A DNA stretch of 45,347 nt, taken from assembly GCA_900542085.1 (NCBI GenBank), contig UQMK01000017.1:1-45347 (forward strand). Direction: 5' to 3'. The notes under the pieces were generated by a model, which worked only from the letters and a program-made list of their open reading frames with translations, made no database searches and was not told where the DNA came from. The position numbers and the translations under genes were made by a program. Below, in pieces: positions 10,558 to 19,261 of the stretch (position 1 is the first letter of the stretch; every line of letters starts with the position of its first letter). This stretch comes from an uncultured Collinsella sp. (GTDB taxonomy: Bacteria; Actinomycetota; Coriobacteriia; Coriobacteriales; Coriobacteriaceae).

Positions 10558-13500
10558 GTGTGTAGGAATTCCATTTTTACGAAACGGTGGGTGAAGGGAA
10601 GCGCGGTCCTCGTTGCCACTGCAGCGACGCTCGTGTTTGCCAATCCCCAGCAGGCGATTGCCACGCCACTCAAGGGCGTCGACTCAGCGACCGTGTCTCA
10701 GTCTGCCTCGAACGTCGTCGACATCGATTTCGCTGACGGCATCAAGGGCCGTATTACGTTCCTCGAGGACGGTATTTTCCGTTATAACGTCGACCCCAAG
10801 GGTGAGTTTTCCGAGTACGCCACGCCGCGCAGTAAGTCCCACACGGCTAAGATCCAGGCTCAGCCCGATACCTCGGACACCTACAGCAAGCCGAGTGCGA
10901 CGGTTGCCGACAAGGGCGACGCTATCGAGATCACCGGCGGAAAGGCGACCGTGATCCTGGACAAGGCAACTGGCAAGATGAGTATCAAGTCAGGCGACCG
11001 TGGCGTGGTTTCTGAGTCCGCGCCCCTCGACCTTGATAAGAAGGGTGCCGTCCAGACGCTCGCCAAGGAGAAGTCCGAGAACTTCTTCGGCGGCGGCACC
11101 CAGAACGGCCGCTTCCTGCACACCAACCAGACCATCGCCATCTCCAACACTAACAACTGGACCGATGGCGGCGTTGCCTCGCCCAACCCGTTCTATTGGA
11201 CGAGCAACGGCTACGGCGTGCTCCGAAACACGTTTGCAGAGGGTTCCTACGACTTCGGTTCCACGGACTCATCGACGGTCACGACTTTGCACAGCGAGAA
11301 TGAGTTTGATGCCTATTACTTCGTGGCGACCAGCGAGGGCGCTTCGAACGTGGCAACCGAGATGCTGCAGGACTACTACAAGGTGACCGGTAACCCGGTG
11401 CTGTTGCCCGAGTACGGTTTCTACTTGGGTCATCTTAATGCCTATAATCGTGATGGCTGGTCAACGACCTCGGGTCAAAAGAAGTGGGAGACCAAGGGCA
11501 GCAAGCCCTCGAGCGAGAAGGGCGACGTTAAGTACGAATCTGGCATGTCGACGGGCTACAAGCTCGACGGCACACTTGCGGCCGAGACGCTCAACGGTGA
11601 GGGCCCTACGGTCGATATCGAGAACATGAAGGCGACCGATTTCGACCGCCAGTTCTCTGCTCGGCAGGTTATCGATGACTACGAGGACAACGACATGCCG
11701 CTCGGCTGGTTCCTGCCGAACGACGGCTACGGCGCCGGCTATGGCCAGAACGGTTACTACAAGACCGGCGGCGTCAACTCCGACGGAACGAGCTCGGCTG
11801 ACCGTCTTAACGCCGTGCGTGCCAATGTCGACAACCTTAAGAAGTTCACCGAGTATGCCAACTCCAAGGGTGTGAGCACGGGCTTGTGGACCCAGTCCAA
11901 CCTTGAGCCCGACAGCAACTCCGAGACCCCGTGGCACCTGCTTCGCGACTTCGACGCCGAGGTCAAGACGGGAGGCATCTCTACCCTTAAGACCGACGTC
12001 GCCTGGGTTGGATCTGGCTACTCCTTTGGTCTTAATGGCATCAAGACAGCTTATGACACGGTGACGACCGGCGCTAACAAGCGCCCCAACATCATCACGC
12101 TCGATGGTTGGGCCGGCACGCAGCGCTTTGGCGGCATTTGGACCGGCGACCAATATGGCGGTAACTGGGAGTACATTCGCTTCCATATCCCCACGTATAT
12201 CGGTCAGAGTCTTTCGGGCAACCCCAACATCGGCTCAGACATGGACGGCATCTTTGGCGGCGACCCCATCATCTCTGCGCGTGACTACCAGTGGAAGACG
12301 TTCACGCCCTCTATGCTCGACATGGACGGTTGGGGCACCTACCGTAAATCGCCCATGACGCACGGCGATCCCTACACAGGCATCTCGCGCTTCTACCTCA
12401 AGCTCAAGGCGCAGCTCATGCCCTATATCTACACGAGCGCGGCCTCGGCGGCCAACATCGACACGGGTAACGGCGATGCCGGCCTGCCCATGATCCGCGC
12501 CATGCTGCTTTCCGATAACTCCGAGTACGCCGCAAGCACCTCGACGCAGTACCAGTATATGTTCGGTGAGAACTTCCTAGTGGCACCGGTGTATCAGGAT
12601 ACCCAGGCAGACGAGAACGGCAACGACATTCGCAATGGGATTTACCTCCCCAACTACGGCACCGACGAGAATCCCACCATCTGGATCGATTACTTCTCGG
12701 GTAAGCAGTATCGCGGCGGCCAGGTTCTCAACAACTACGAGGCTCCGCTTTGGAAGCTGCCGCTGTTTGTGAAGGCCAACGCTATCGTGCCGATGTACGC
12801 CGAGAACAACAACCCCGAGGCCGTGAGCGACACCAACACCAAGGGTACCGACCGCAGCCAGCGTATCGTCGAGTTCTTCGCCACCGAGGGCGACGGCACC
12901 TTTACGCAGTACGAGGACGACGGCTCCTCCATCGAGAACAACACGACTGAGGACGATTCCTACGGTACGATCGACAATATCTCCTACGGTGAGCATGTGA
13001 GCACCGTCTACAGATCCAAGGCCGCAGGCGGCACCGCGACCTTTACCGCCGAAGCCTCGCAGGGTGGCTACAACGGCTACGACTCCAATCGCACCACGAC
13101 CTTCGTGGCCAACGTGTCCGCCAAGCCCATGAGCGTCGTCGCCAAGAACGGCGGATCCGCGCTCAACGTGGTTGAGGTCGACTCGCAGGAGACCTTTGAC
13201 ACCGCGACCCCCGAGGCCGGCCAGGCGGTCTACTTCTACAGCGAGACCCCTAACCTCAACCACTACGGCAGCGATGTGGACGGCACCGAGGCCGAGCGGG
13301 GCGAGAGCTTTAACAACACCAAGATCACCACGAACCCCAAGGTCTACGTCAAGTTCGCGAAGACCGATGTTGCTGCGGCGGCGCAGACGCTTGAGCTGGG
13401 CGGTTTCGTGAACGCCGACGCCACGCTCACAGCCGATCGCCTCAACGAGAGCCTCTCCGCACCCACGAACCTTGCTGCCCCCGAGGACGTCACGACCCCA

Positions 13501-16500
13501 ACGAGCATCAAGCTCACCTGGGGAAAGGTCGATGGTGCTACCTCCTACGACCTTAAGGTCGACGGCACCGTGTTCGCCGTGGGTGATGCGGCCGAGTTCA
13601 CGCACACCGACCTCGCCTACAATAGCAAGCACACCTACCAGATTCGTTCGCGCAACGCCGAGGGCTACTCCGCCTGGAGCGATGTGCTCGAGGCGAACTC
13701 CGCACTCGATCCGTGGCGGAACGTCCCCGACGCCGAGCAAATCACCTGGGAGGGCTCACTTTACGGCAGCCATAAGGCCGAGCTCGCCTTCGACCATGAG
13801 TTCCAGTCGGGCGACGGCGGTTTCCACTCCGGTGGCAACGATCTGGGCAAGGCGCTTACCGTTGACTATGGACGCGCTTACAAGCTCGATAAGCTCGAGT
13901 ACTATCCGCGCGATGACGCCGGCAACGGCACTGTGACCAAGATGCGTGTTGAGACGAGTCTCGATGGCGTCCACTGGACGAGCCAGGAGGTCGATTGGGC
14001 ACGTTCCGCTGATTGTAAGACGGTAGCGTTTGACGGCACCGTGGCCGCCCGTTACGTGCGCATGACACCGCTCGCCTCGGTCGGCAATTTCTTCTCCGCG
14101 TCCGAGATTGCCATCTACAAGACCGACGGCACGGATGGCTTCGCCGTGGGCTCCAACCTCAACAAGGCCACGATCTCCGACGGAGACTACTCCAACATGA
14201 AGAACTATCTGGGCCTCGAGAATCGCGAGCCCGATACCCCGACGTTCGGTTCGCAGATCCGCGACCACTTCGCCGACCTCAACGATAACGGCGTTTACGA
14301 CGTCTACGATTACTCGTTCACCATGGCGGGTCTTGACGGCGGCACTAAACAAAAGGGAAAGGTCGCAGGTTCGCTCGCGGTGATTCCGAGCAAGACCGAG
14401 GTCGAGGCCGGTGATGAGATCACCGTTGATGTCTATGCGGCCGACGCCAAGAACGTCAACGCCCTGGGCGCTCTCGTCAACTTCAAGAGCGACCAGTTCG
14501 AGTTTGTGTCCGAGAGCATCGCGCAGGACGGCTCGACTGCCGGCATGGAGAACCTGTCTCGCGAGAAGGTCCAGTTCGCGGACAGAACGCAGACTATCAA
14601 TCTCGCCTTTGCCAACCGCGGCGATGGCAAGCTCTACAACGGTACCGGCGCGGTGGCGAGTTTCAAGCTCAAGGCCAAGACCGCCGGCAAGGTCGAACTG
14701 CCCTCGACATCTTGGCTCATCGGTCCGGCATGCGACGCACTTGAGTTTGCGAGCGACGGCACGGTGACGATGCCGGATGTTCCTCAGCCAACGGTCGCCG
14801 AGTACGGTCAGGACGCCTTCAACATCACGATGACCAACGATGAGCTCACGACCGACGACGGGACCAACGTCGAGAAACTTATCCAGCAGAAGAGCTATAA
14901 CGCGCTGTTCGATAATAACGAGGGCGACAACGGCTTTGAGTTCCTATGGAACTGGAGCGGCAACTGGGACAGCGAGGGTAAGCTTCCGAGTTACGTGAAG
15001 CTTCCCACCACGATGACATTCGCATTTAAGACGCCGTCGAAACTCGATAGTGTCGAGGTCGTTAACCGCAACGGTGGCAACGGAACCGTGCAGAAGATCA
15101 AGGCTGTCGTGACGTTCGAGGATGGCTCGACCCAAGAGTTCGCGGGCGGGGAGTACGATTCCTTCCTGGCTCGCTACGCCTTTGACCTCTCTGCCGAGAA
15201 CAAGGGCAAGAAGGCGACCAAGGTCGAGGTCACGCCGCTTGAGGCATCGGGTGACCAGATGCTCACACTGCGTGAGGTCAACTTCAACTACACGCAGGGT
15301 GTCGAGGCCATCGAGGGTGTCGAGCTAGGCAAGAACCAGACCGAGTTCTTTGAAGGCGACATTACGCCCGTCGACGCCAAGGCTACGCCTGAGAGCGCTG
15401 GCTACCCCTATGTGACGGTCGAGAGCTCCGACCCCTCTGTGGTAAGCGTCTCCGCTGTTCAGGCTGGCGATAGCGTGAGCTACTACCTGCGTGCCAACAA
15501 GGCCGGCAAGGCAAAGATCACGGTGGCGTCGGTACTCGACCCCTCCAAGACCGCATCCTATGAGGTCGAGGTCAAGGCTGGTGTCGATACCTCTGCGCTC
15601 GTAGCAGCGCTTTCCAAGGCCGCGGGCTACAGCGAGTCCGTCTACACCAAGGATTCCTATGCAGCTCTCACCACTGCGGTCGAGGCGGCTCAGAAGCTCC
15701 TCGACAGCGGCCAGGGCAGCTATAGCAAGAAGGATGTCGCAGACGCCACAGCCAAGATCGAGAAGGCAATCGACGGCCTCAAGATGCGCCCTGTTGATGA
15801 GAAGATTCTCATCAACACGCCCGAGAACCGCAAGAACGTCAAGGTGGCCCGCTTCTCGAGTGAGGCCGACTACGAGGGCAGCAACGCCGTCAACGCTCTC
15901 GACGGCGACGAGCGGACGCTTTGGCACAGCGACTGGGCCCATGGGACCGGTATGCCCCAGTATCTGAGTGTCGACCTGGGCCGCGACTACGATCTCACCG
16001 ACGTTACATTCCTGCCGCGCCAGGACGGCGGCACTAACGGCGATATCTTCGAGGCCGAGATACTGGTCTCCGACACTGCCGACGGTTATGAGATGGGCAC
16101 CGCCGCATCGATGGGTACGTTCGCCTTCGACAACGACGGCCGCGTGCTCACCGACCGTGGCGACTGGAAACAGATGAGCTTTGGCGCCGCGCGCGGTCGC
16201 TACGTGACCGTCAAGGTGATTCACGCCGGCGGAGGCGACGTTGATGCCTACTGCAGCATGGCAGAGCTCAAGTTCTACGGTACGGCCGTCCCCGATCCGG
16301 TGGCGAAGGATGATCTCGCTACCGCGATCGAAAAGGTTGATGCCGAGGTTGCTGCCGGCGACCTCAAGGCCGGTGACTACACCGAGGCCTCCTGGACGGC
16401 GCTCGAGAACGCCCTGGCGAGCGCCCGCGCCATCTTGAGCGACGAGAACGCCACGCAGGACGAGGTCGACCAGGCGCTCAGAGCGCTCGAGAGCGCCCGC

Positions 16501-16971
16501 GGCGCGCTCGAGAAGACCCCGGTGGCCCCGGTCGAGAATCCGACTAAGAAGCAGCTCAAGGCCCTGGTCAAGCAGGCGAAGGAGACTGACACCAGGGGCA
16601 AGACGGCCGAGTCTGTCAAGGTCCTGACGGATGCCATTACCTACGCCGAGGACGTCTTGGGTGATGAGAATGCTTCCGACACCCAGATCCAGGCGGCCTA
16701 TGGCCAGCTCAAGCTGGCCATTGAGAGCCTCAAGGATGCCGATTCCGGCAACCAGGGCGGCTCGGGCAACCAGGGTTCCGGCAATGGCTCGAACGGCGGC
16801 AACCAGGCGGGCAAGCCCGCAGGCGACAAGGCCCAGGGCAGCAAGAAGAACGGTTCGGCGATTCCCAATACCGGAGACCAGACGGCGGCGACCGTCGCGA
16901 CCGTCGGTGGTCTTGGCGCCATCATCGCCGCAATCGGCGCTTTCTTCCATCGTCGCAGCAAGGCTAAGTAG
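10558..16971 (+). CDS. Secreted, sortase-anchored multimodular GH31 glycosidase
   Basis: A 2137-residue surface enzyme predicted to cleave an alpha-linked sugar from host or dietary glycans. GTG start, with GGAGGAAAGGAG at 10541-10552. A signal peptide (about 1-36, likely cut after QQAIA) precedes a GH31 core: beta-sandwich ~60-290, barrel ~290-650, C-terminal sandwiches to ~960. Likely nucleophile Asp480 (LKTDVAWVG) and acid/base Asp531 (WTGD), 51 residues apart. Then FN3 (~967-1050), F5/8C-like (~1054-1187), dockerin-like (~1202-1261, loop DLNDNGVYDVYD), cohesin-like (~1271-1400), a second F5/8C-like (~1414-1579), Big_2 (~1581-1676), FIVAR (~1678-1745), F5/8C (~1755-1908) and two FIVAR (~1915-2060). 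It ends with a Gly/Asn linker, IPNTG at 2102-2106, a membrane helix and RRSKAK. The barrel resembles the GH31 group with alpha-N-acetylgalactosaminidases rather than alpha-glucosidases; substrate is inference. Confidence 0.9.
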   Translation: MCRNSIFTKRWVKGSAVLVATAATLVFANPQQAIATPLKGVDSATVSQSASNVVDIDFADGIKGRITFLEDGIFRYNVDPKGEFSEYATPRSKSHTAKIQAQPDTSDTYSKPSATVADKGDAIEITGGKATVILDKATGKMSIKSGDRGVVSESAPLDLDKKGAVQTLAKEKSENFFGGGTQNGRFLHTNQTIAISNTNNWTDGGVASPNPFYWTSNGYGVLRNTFAEGSYDFGSTDSSTVTTLHSENEFDAYYFVATSEGASNVATEMLQDYYKVTGNPVLLPEYGFYLGHLNAYNRDGWSTTSGQKKWETKGSKPSSEKGDVKYESGMSTGYKLDGTLAAETLNGEGPTVDIENMKATDFDRQFSARQVIDDYEDNDMPLGWFLPNDGYGAGYGQNGYYKTGGVNSDGTSSADRLNAVRANVDNLKKFTEYANSKGVSTGLWTQSNLEPDSNSETPWHLLRDFDAEVKTGGISTLKTDVAWVGSGYSFGLNGIKTAYDTVTTGANKRPNIITLDGWAGTQRFGGIWTGDQYGGNWEYIRFHIPTYIGQSLSGNPNIGSDMDGIFGGDPIISARDYQWKTFTPSMLDMDGWGTYRKSPMTHGDPYTGISRFYLKLKAQLMPYIYTSAASAANIDTGNGDAGLPMIRAMLLSDNSEYAASTSTQYQYMFGENFLVAPVYQDTQADENGNDIRNGIYLPNYGTDENPTIWIDYFSGKQYRGGQVLNNYEAPLWKLPLFVKANAIVPMYAENNNPEAVSDTNTKGTDRSQRIVEFFATEGDGTFTQYEDDGSSIENNTTEDDSYGTIDNISYGEHVSTVYRSKAAGGTATFTAEASQGGYNGYDSNRTTTFVANVSAKPMSVVAKNGGSALNVVEVDSQETFDTATPEAGQAVYFYSETPNLNHYGSDVDGTEAERGESFNNTKITTNPKVYVKFAKTDVAAAAQTLELGGFVNADATLTADRLNESLSAPTNLAAPEDVTTPTSIKLTWGKVDGATSYDLKVDGTVFAVGDAAEFTHTDLAYNSKHTYQIRSRNAEGYSAWSDVLEANSALDPWRNVPDAEQITWEGSLYGSHKAELAFDHEFQSGDGGFHSGGNDLGKALTVDYGRAYKLDKLEYYPRDDAGNGTVTKMRVETSLDGVHWTSQEVDWARSADCKTVAFDGTVAARYVRMTPLASVGNFFSASEIAIYKTDGTDGFAVGSNLNKATISDGDYSNMKNYLGLENREPDTPTFGSQIRDHFADLNDNGVYDVYDYSFTMAGLDGGTKQKGKVAGSLAVIPSKTEVEAGDEITVDVYAADAKNVNALGALVNFKSDQFEFVSESIAQDGSTAGMENLSREKVQFADRTQTINLAFANRGDGKLYNGTGAVASFKLKAKTAGKVELPSTSWLIGPACDALEFASDGTVTMPDVPQPTVAEYGQDAFNITMTNDELTTDDGTNVEKLIQQKSYNALFDNNEGDNGFEFLWNWSGNWDSEGKLPSYVKLPTTMTFAFKTPSKLDSVEVVNRNGGNGTVQKIKAVVTFEDGSTQEFAGGEYDSFLARYAFDLSAENKGKKATKVEVTPLEASGDQMLTLREVNFNYTQGVEAIEGVELGKNQTEFFEGDITPVDAKATPESAGYPYVTVESSDPSVVSVSAVQAGDSVSYYLRANKAGKAKITVASVLDPSKTASYEVEVKAGVDTSALVAALSKAAGYSESVYTKDSYAALTTAVEAAQKLLDSGQGSYSKKDVADATAKIEKAIDGLKMRPVDEKILINTPENRKNVKVARFSSEADYEGSNAVNALDGDERTLWHSDWAHGTGMPQYLSVDLGRDYDLTDVTFLPRQDGGTNGDIFEAEILVSDTADGYEMGTAASMGTFAFDNDGRVLTDRGDWKQMSFGAARGRYVTVKVIHAGGGDVDAYCSMAELKFYGTAVPDPVAKDDLATAIEKVDAEVAAGDLKAGDYTEASWTALENALASARAILSDENATQDEVDQALRALESARGALEKTPVAPVENPTKKQLKALVKQAKETDTRGKTAESVKVLTDAITYAEDVLGDENASDTQIQAAYGQLKLAIESLKDADSGNQGGSGNQGSGNGSNGGNQAGKPAGDKAQGSKKNGSAIPNTGDQTAATVATVGGLGAIIAAIGAFFHRRSKAK

Positions 16972-16990
16972 CCCCAGCAACAGCTAAGCA

Positions 16991-17033
16991 AGCGTGCCCG
17001 CCGTCCCACCCAAGGACGGTGGGCACGCTTTTT
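16991..17033 (+). terminator. Terminator of the GH31 gene
   Basis: A 16-bp stem (16991-17006 with 17014-17029, one G-T pair), a 7-nt loop and a T5 run form a strong intrinsic terminator 19 nt after the stop codon. Confidence 0.92.
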
Positions 17034-17116
17034 GAATGTAGGCGGAAAGCTCCGACCCTTCGGCCTTAATCTCGCAAAGCGTTCCGTCTCCCGCCGAACA
17101 CATCAGCATCGGCGGC

Positions 17117-17122
17117 TATACT
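17117..17122 (+). promoter_or_regulatory. Candidate -10 box for purE
   Basis: TATACT lies about 66 nt before the purE start codon in an AT-rich patch, between the GH31 terminator and purE. A convincing -35 hexamer is not seen. Confidence 0.4.
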
Positions 17123-17188
17123 TGAATTAATTGCAGTTAAGGGTCGCGGATTCGCCGCGTCACCGCTCTCAACAGGAGGTCTATGTTT

Positions 17189-17653
17189 ATGGCAGATCAA
17201 AAGCCGGTTGTCGGGATCATCATGGGTTCCAAGTCCGATCTGGGCGTTATGGAAGGCTGCACCGCCGAGCTCGAGGCACTGGGTGTTCCCTATGAGCTCG
17301 TCATTGCGAGCGCGCACCGCACGCCGGCGAAGGTCCACGAGTGGGCTTCGACTGCCGTCGATCGCGGTATCAAAGTGATTATCGCCGCCGCCGGCAAGGC
17401 CGCTCACTTGGGTGGTGTCGTGGCTGCCTTTACGCCGCTGCCGGTTATCGGCGTGCCTATGAAGACGAGTGACCTGGGCGGCATGGATTCTCTGCTGTCG
17501 ATGGTGCAGATGCCCTCCGGCGTGCCCGTGGCCTGCGTTGCCATCAACGGCGCCAAGAACGCCGCCATTTACGCCACGCAGATTCTGGGCGCATGCGACC
17601 CCGAGTACCGCAAGGTTATCGAGAAGATGAAGCAGGAGATGGCTGACGCCTAA
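17189..17653 (+). CDS. purE: N5-carboxyaminoimidazole ribonucleotide mutase (PurE class I)
   Basis: PurE moves the carboxyl group of N5-CAIR to C4 of the imidazole, giving CAIR in de novo purine synthesis. The protein matches the family throughout: VGIIMGSKSDLGVMEG, the PYELVIASAHRTPAKV phosphate and ribose site, IIAAAGKAAHLGGVVAA, and GGMDSLLSMVQMPSGVPVACVAINGAKNAA. Two ATGs are possible (17183 and 17189). AGGAGG at 17174-17179 is 9 nt from the second and only 3 nt from the first, so I favour 17189. No purK or other pur gene adjoins it; the next gene, a sortase, starts 35 nt later on the same strand. Confidence 0.96.
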   Translation: MADQKPVVGIIMGSKSDLGVMEGCTAELEALGVPYELVIASAHRTPAKVHEWASTAVDRGIKVIIAAAGKAAHLGGVVAAFTPLPVIGVPMKTSDLGGMDSLLSMVQMPSGVPVACVAINGAKNAAIYATQILGACDPEYRKVIEKMKQEMADA

Positions 17654-17688
17654 GCGTTCCGCCGTTTCACCGCAGTATAAGGAGAGCC

Positions 17689-18687
17689 ATGTCCGATTAT
17701 CAGGGAAAACGATTCAAGGCTTCTCAGATTCCCGATCCGTCGAAGCCGGGTGCTGCCCATGCGGCGCAGCAGGGTCGGACATCCTCTCCTCAGCAGCCGC
17801 GCGCGCCGCGCCCCGTGACACCGGCGACGCATCGTCGACAGGACGCGCCGGCCGCATATCGTCCTTCGTCTTATAGCTCCGCTAAGAAGCCGCCCCGGTC
17901 TTCATCGCATGCCGCGCCGTCGGATTGCACCGAGCCGCCGCGCAAAAAGCGCCGCTCCATTATTCCCATTCTGCTCATCATCATCGGTATCGGCCTGATT
18001 GTCGCCGCCGCCGCTATTTTTATTAATGCCCAGATTGGCTATAAGCAGGCGAGCGATTCGTATCAGAAAATCGAGAAGCAATATGTAAGCGATAAGGACG
18101 CCAGCGGCGTGCCGATTATCGACTTTGATGCGCTTGCTCAGACGAACCCCGAGATTGTGGGTTGGATTTACGTGCCGGGAACCAACATCAACTATCCCGT
18201 GGTGCAGACCAACAACAACTCCAAATACCTCAACACACTGTTCGACGGTACGGCCAACGCGTCCGGTGCCATTTTCTTGGATAGCGATGACACCGCGCCG
18301 GGAATGGTCGACCAGCAGACCACGATCTACGGCCACCATATGAACGATGGGTCGATGTTCAACGTGATTTCGGACACCACTGATCAGGCGACGTTCGATA
18401 GCATCGAGTTTGTGTATTACATCACACGGAATGCTACGTATAAGCTGCGACCACTGGCGACCAAAGTTGTCGAGGACACGTATGCCAAGGCGCGCACGCC
18501 CAATTTTGAGGGCGATGACGGACTGAAGAATTACCTGTCCGAGATGCTCGACGGCGCCTCGGCCGTGGCGAGCGATGCCACCGATCGTGCCGCTTCGGCA
18601 GCCAAGATTGTAACGCTTGTGACTTGCCGTTCGCTGTCATTTAGCAATACGCGCGCAGTCATGGTACTCACGCCGGTCGAGGAATAA
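17689..18687 (+). CDS. srtB: Class B sortase
   Basis: A membrane transpeptidase that cuts a C-terminal sorting signal and joins the protein to the cell wall or to a pilin. The order of motifs fits class B: GWIYVPGTNINYPVVQ, IFLDSDD, catalytic His216 in IYGHHMNDGSMF, catalytic Cys313 in TLVTC, and Arg322 in FSNTRAV. One membrane helix lies at about 88-112 (IIPILLIIIGIGLIVAAAAIFI). Unusually, the ~85-residue cytoplasmic N-terminus is a low-complexity Pro/Ser/Arg/Ala stretch. At 332 residues it is longer than typical SrtB. It is preceded by AAGGAGA and lies 35 nt after purE. No class B substrate (NPQTN-like signal) is encoded nearby: the three surface proteins in the window carry IPNTG, LATTG and LAGTG. 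Confidence 0.9.
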   Translation: MSDYQGKRFKASQIPDPSKPGAAHAAQQGRTSSPQQPRAPRPVTPATHRRQDAPAAYRPSSYSSAKKPPRSSSHAAPSDCTEPPRKKRRSIIPILLIIIGIGLIVAAAAIFINAQIGYKQASDSYQKIEKQYVSDKDASGVPIIDFDALAQTNPEIVGWIYVPGTNINYPVVQTNNNSKYLNTLFDGTANASGAIFLDSDDTAPGMVDQQTTIYGHHMNDGSMFNVISDTTDQATFDSIEFVYYITRNATYKLRPLATKVVEDTYAKARTPNFEGDDGLKNYLSEMLDGASAVASDATDRAASAAKIVTLVTCRSLSFSNTRAVMVLTPVEE

Positions 18688-18696
18688 GTGGTTCGA

Positions 18697-18733
18697 GAGT
18701 AGCTAAAAAGGCCCCGTCCCAAATTGGCTACTC
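18697..18733. repeat. GGGACAG-family palindrome (variant)
   Basis: GAGTAGC (18697-18703) and GCTACTC (18727-18733) form a 7-bp stem around a centre containing GGCCCCGTCCC, the reverse complement of a GGGACGGGGCC core. It fills the gap between the sortase stop and the MoaE-like gene. Confidence 0.5.
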
Positions 18734-18751
18734 GACGACGGTAAGGGAGAA

Positions 18752-19171
18752 ATGATGCTCGAGAGTGGCAAATCGATGCCTTCGATTGATGCTTGGCTGC
18801 GCGAGGCCAAGGCCGATTCGTCGGCATCTGCGTGCGGTATGTACCTGACGCATAACGGTGTGGTGCGTGCGACGCCTAAGTCCGAGGTGCGTGGGGTCGA
18901 GACAGATGGTGTGGCGCCTGGACATAAGGTGGGCGGCATGGTGTTTGGCTTCGATGCTCAGAAGGTGCAGGCCGCTATCGAGGCAACGCGCGCGATGCCG
19001 GGTATCGGCTATGTGCGCGTGTGGCTGGCGAGCGGCGAGCTTACCGTGGGCGACGACATCATGCTCGTGCTCATTGGCGGGGACATTCGCCCGCATGTGG
19101 TCGATGCGCTGCAGGCGCTCGTCGGTACCATTAAGAACGAATGCGTGAGTGAGGTCGAGCGCGAGGCGTAG
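18752..19171 (+). CDS. MoaE-like protein lacking the usual catalytic end
   Basis: The 139-residue protein follows the MoaE (molybdopterin synthase large subunit) pattern: GMYLTHNGVVR where MoaE has a G-x-V-x-x-F-x-G-x-VR stretch, then VGGMVFGFDAQKVQAAIEATRAMPGIGYVRVWLASGELTVGDDIMLVLIGG, matching the MoaE core including the GEL-x-x-GD turn. In true MoaE the C-terminal part carries two catalytic lysines around a WK(K/R)E motif. Here the sequence ends IKNECVSEVEREA and that motif is absent. Either the protein uses different chemistry or it is a MoaE-fold relative with another role. No other molybdenum cofactor gene is in the window. It lies 64 nt after the sortase, with GGGAGA before the first of two adjacent ATGs. 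Confidence 0.72.
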   Translation: MMLESGKSMPSIDAWLREAKADSSASACGMYLTHNGVVRATPKSEVRGVETDGVAPGHKVGGMVFGFDAQKVQAAIEATRAMPGIGYVRVWLASGELTVGDDIMLVLIGGDIRPHVVDALQALVGTIKNECVSEVEREA

Positions 19172-19200
19172 AGGCTTGCGTCGATAGAAGGATCGTTTAT

Positions 19201-19240
19201 AAAAATGCCCACCGGTACGTGTGATACCGGCGGGCATTTT
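19201..19240. terminator. Bidirectional terminator between converging genes
   Basis: AAAAATGCCC at 19201 pairs with GGGCATTTT ending at 19240, extending to a ~16-bp stem (19201-19217 with 19225-19240, one G-T). A runs on one side and T runs on the other allow it to serve both the MoaE-like gene (+) and the membrane protein gene (-). Confidence 0.88.
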
Positions 19241-19261
19241 GCGTTTTGGGCGCGGTGGGCG

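Noticed and set aside
15325..16980. 551-residue minus-strand open frame antisense to the GH31 C-terminal part
   Set aside because: It overlaps clear FIVAR and F5/8C domains on the plus strand and crosses the region adjoining the terminator.
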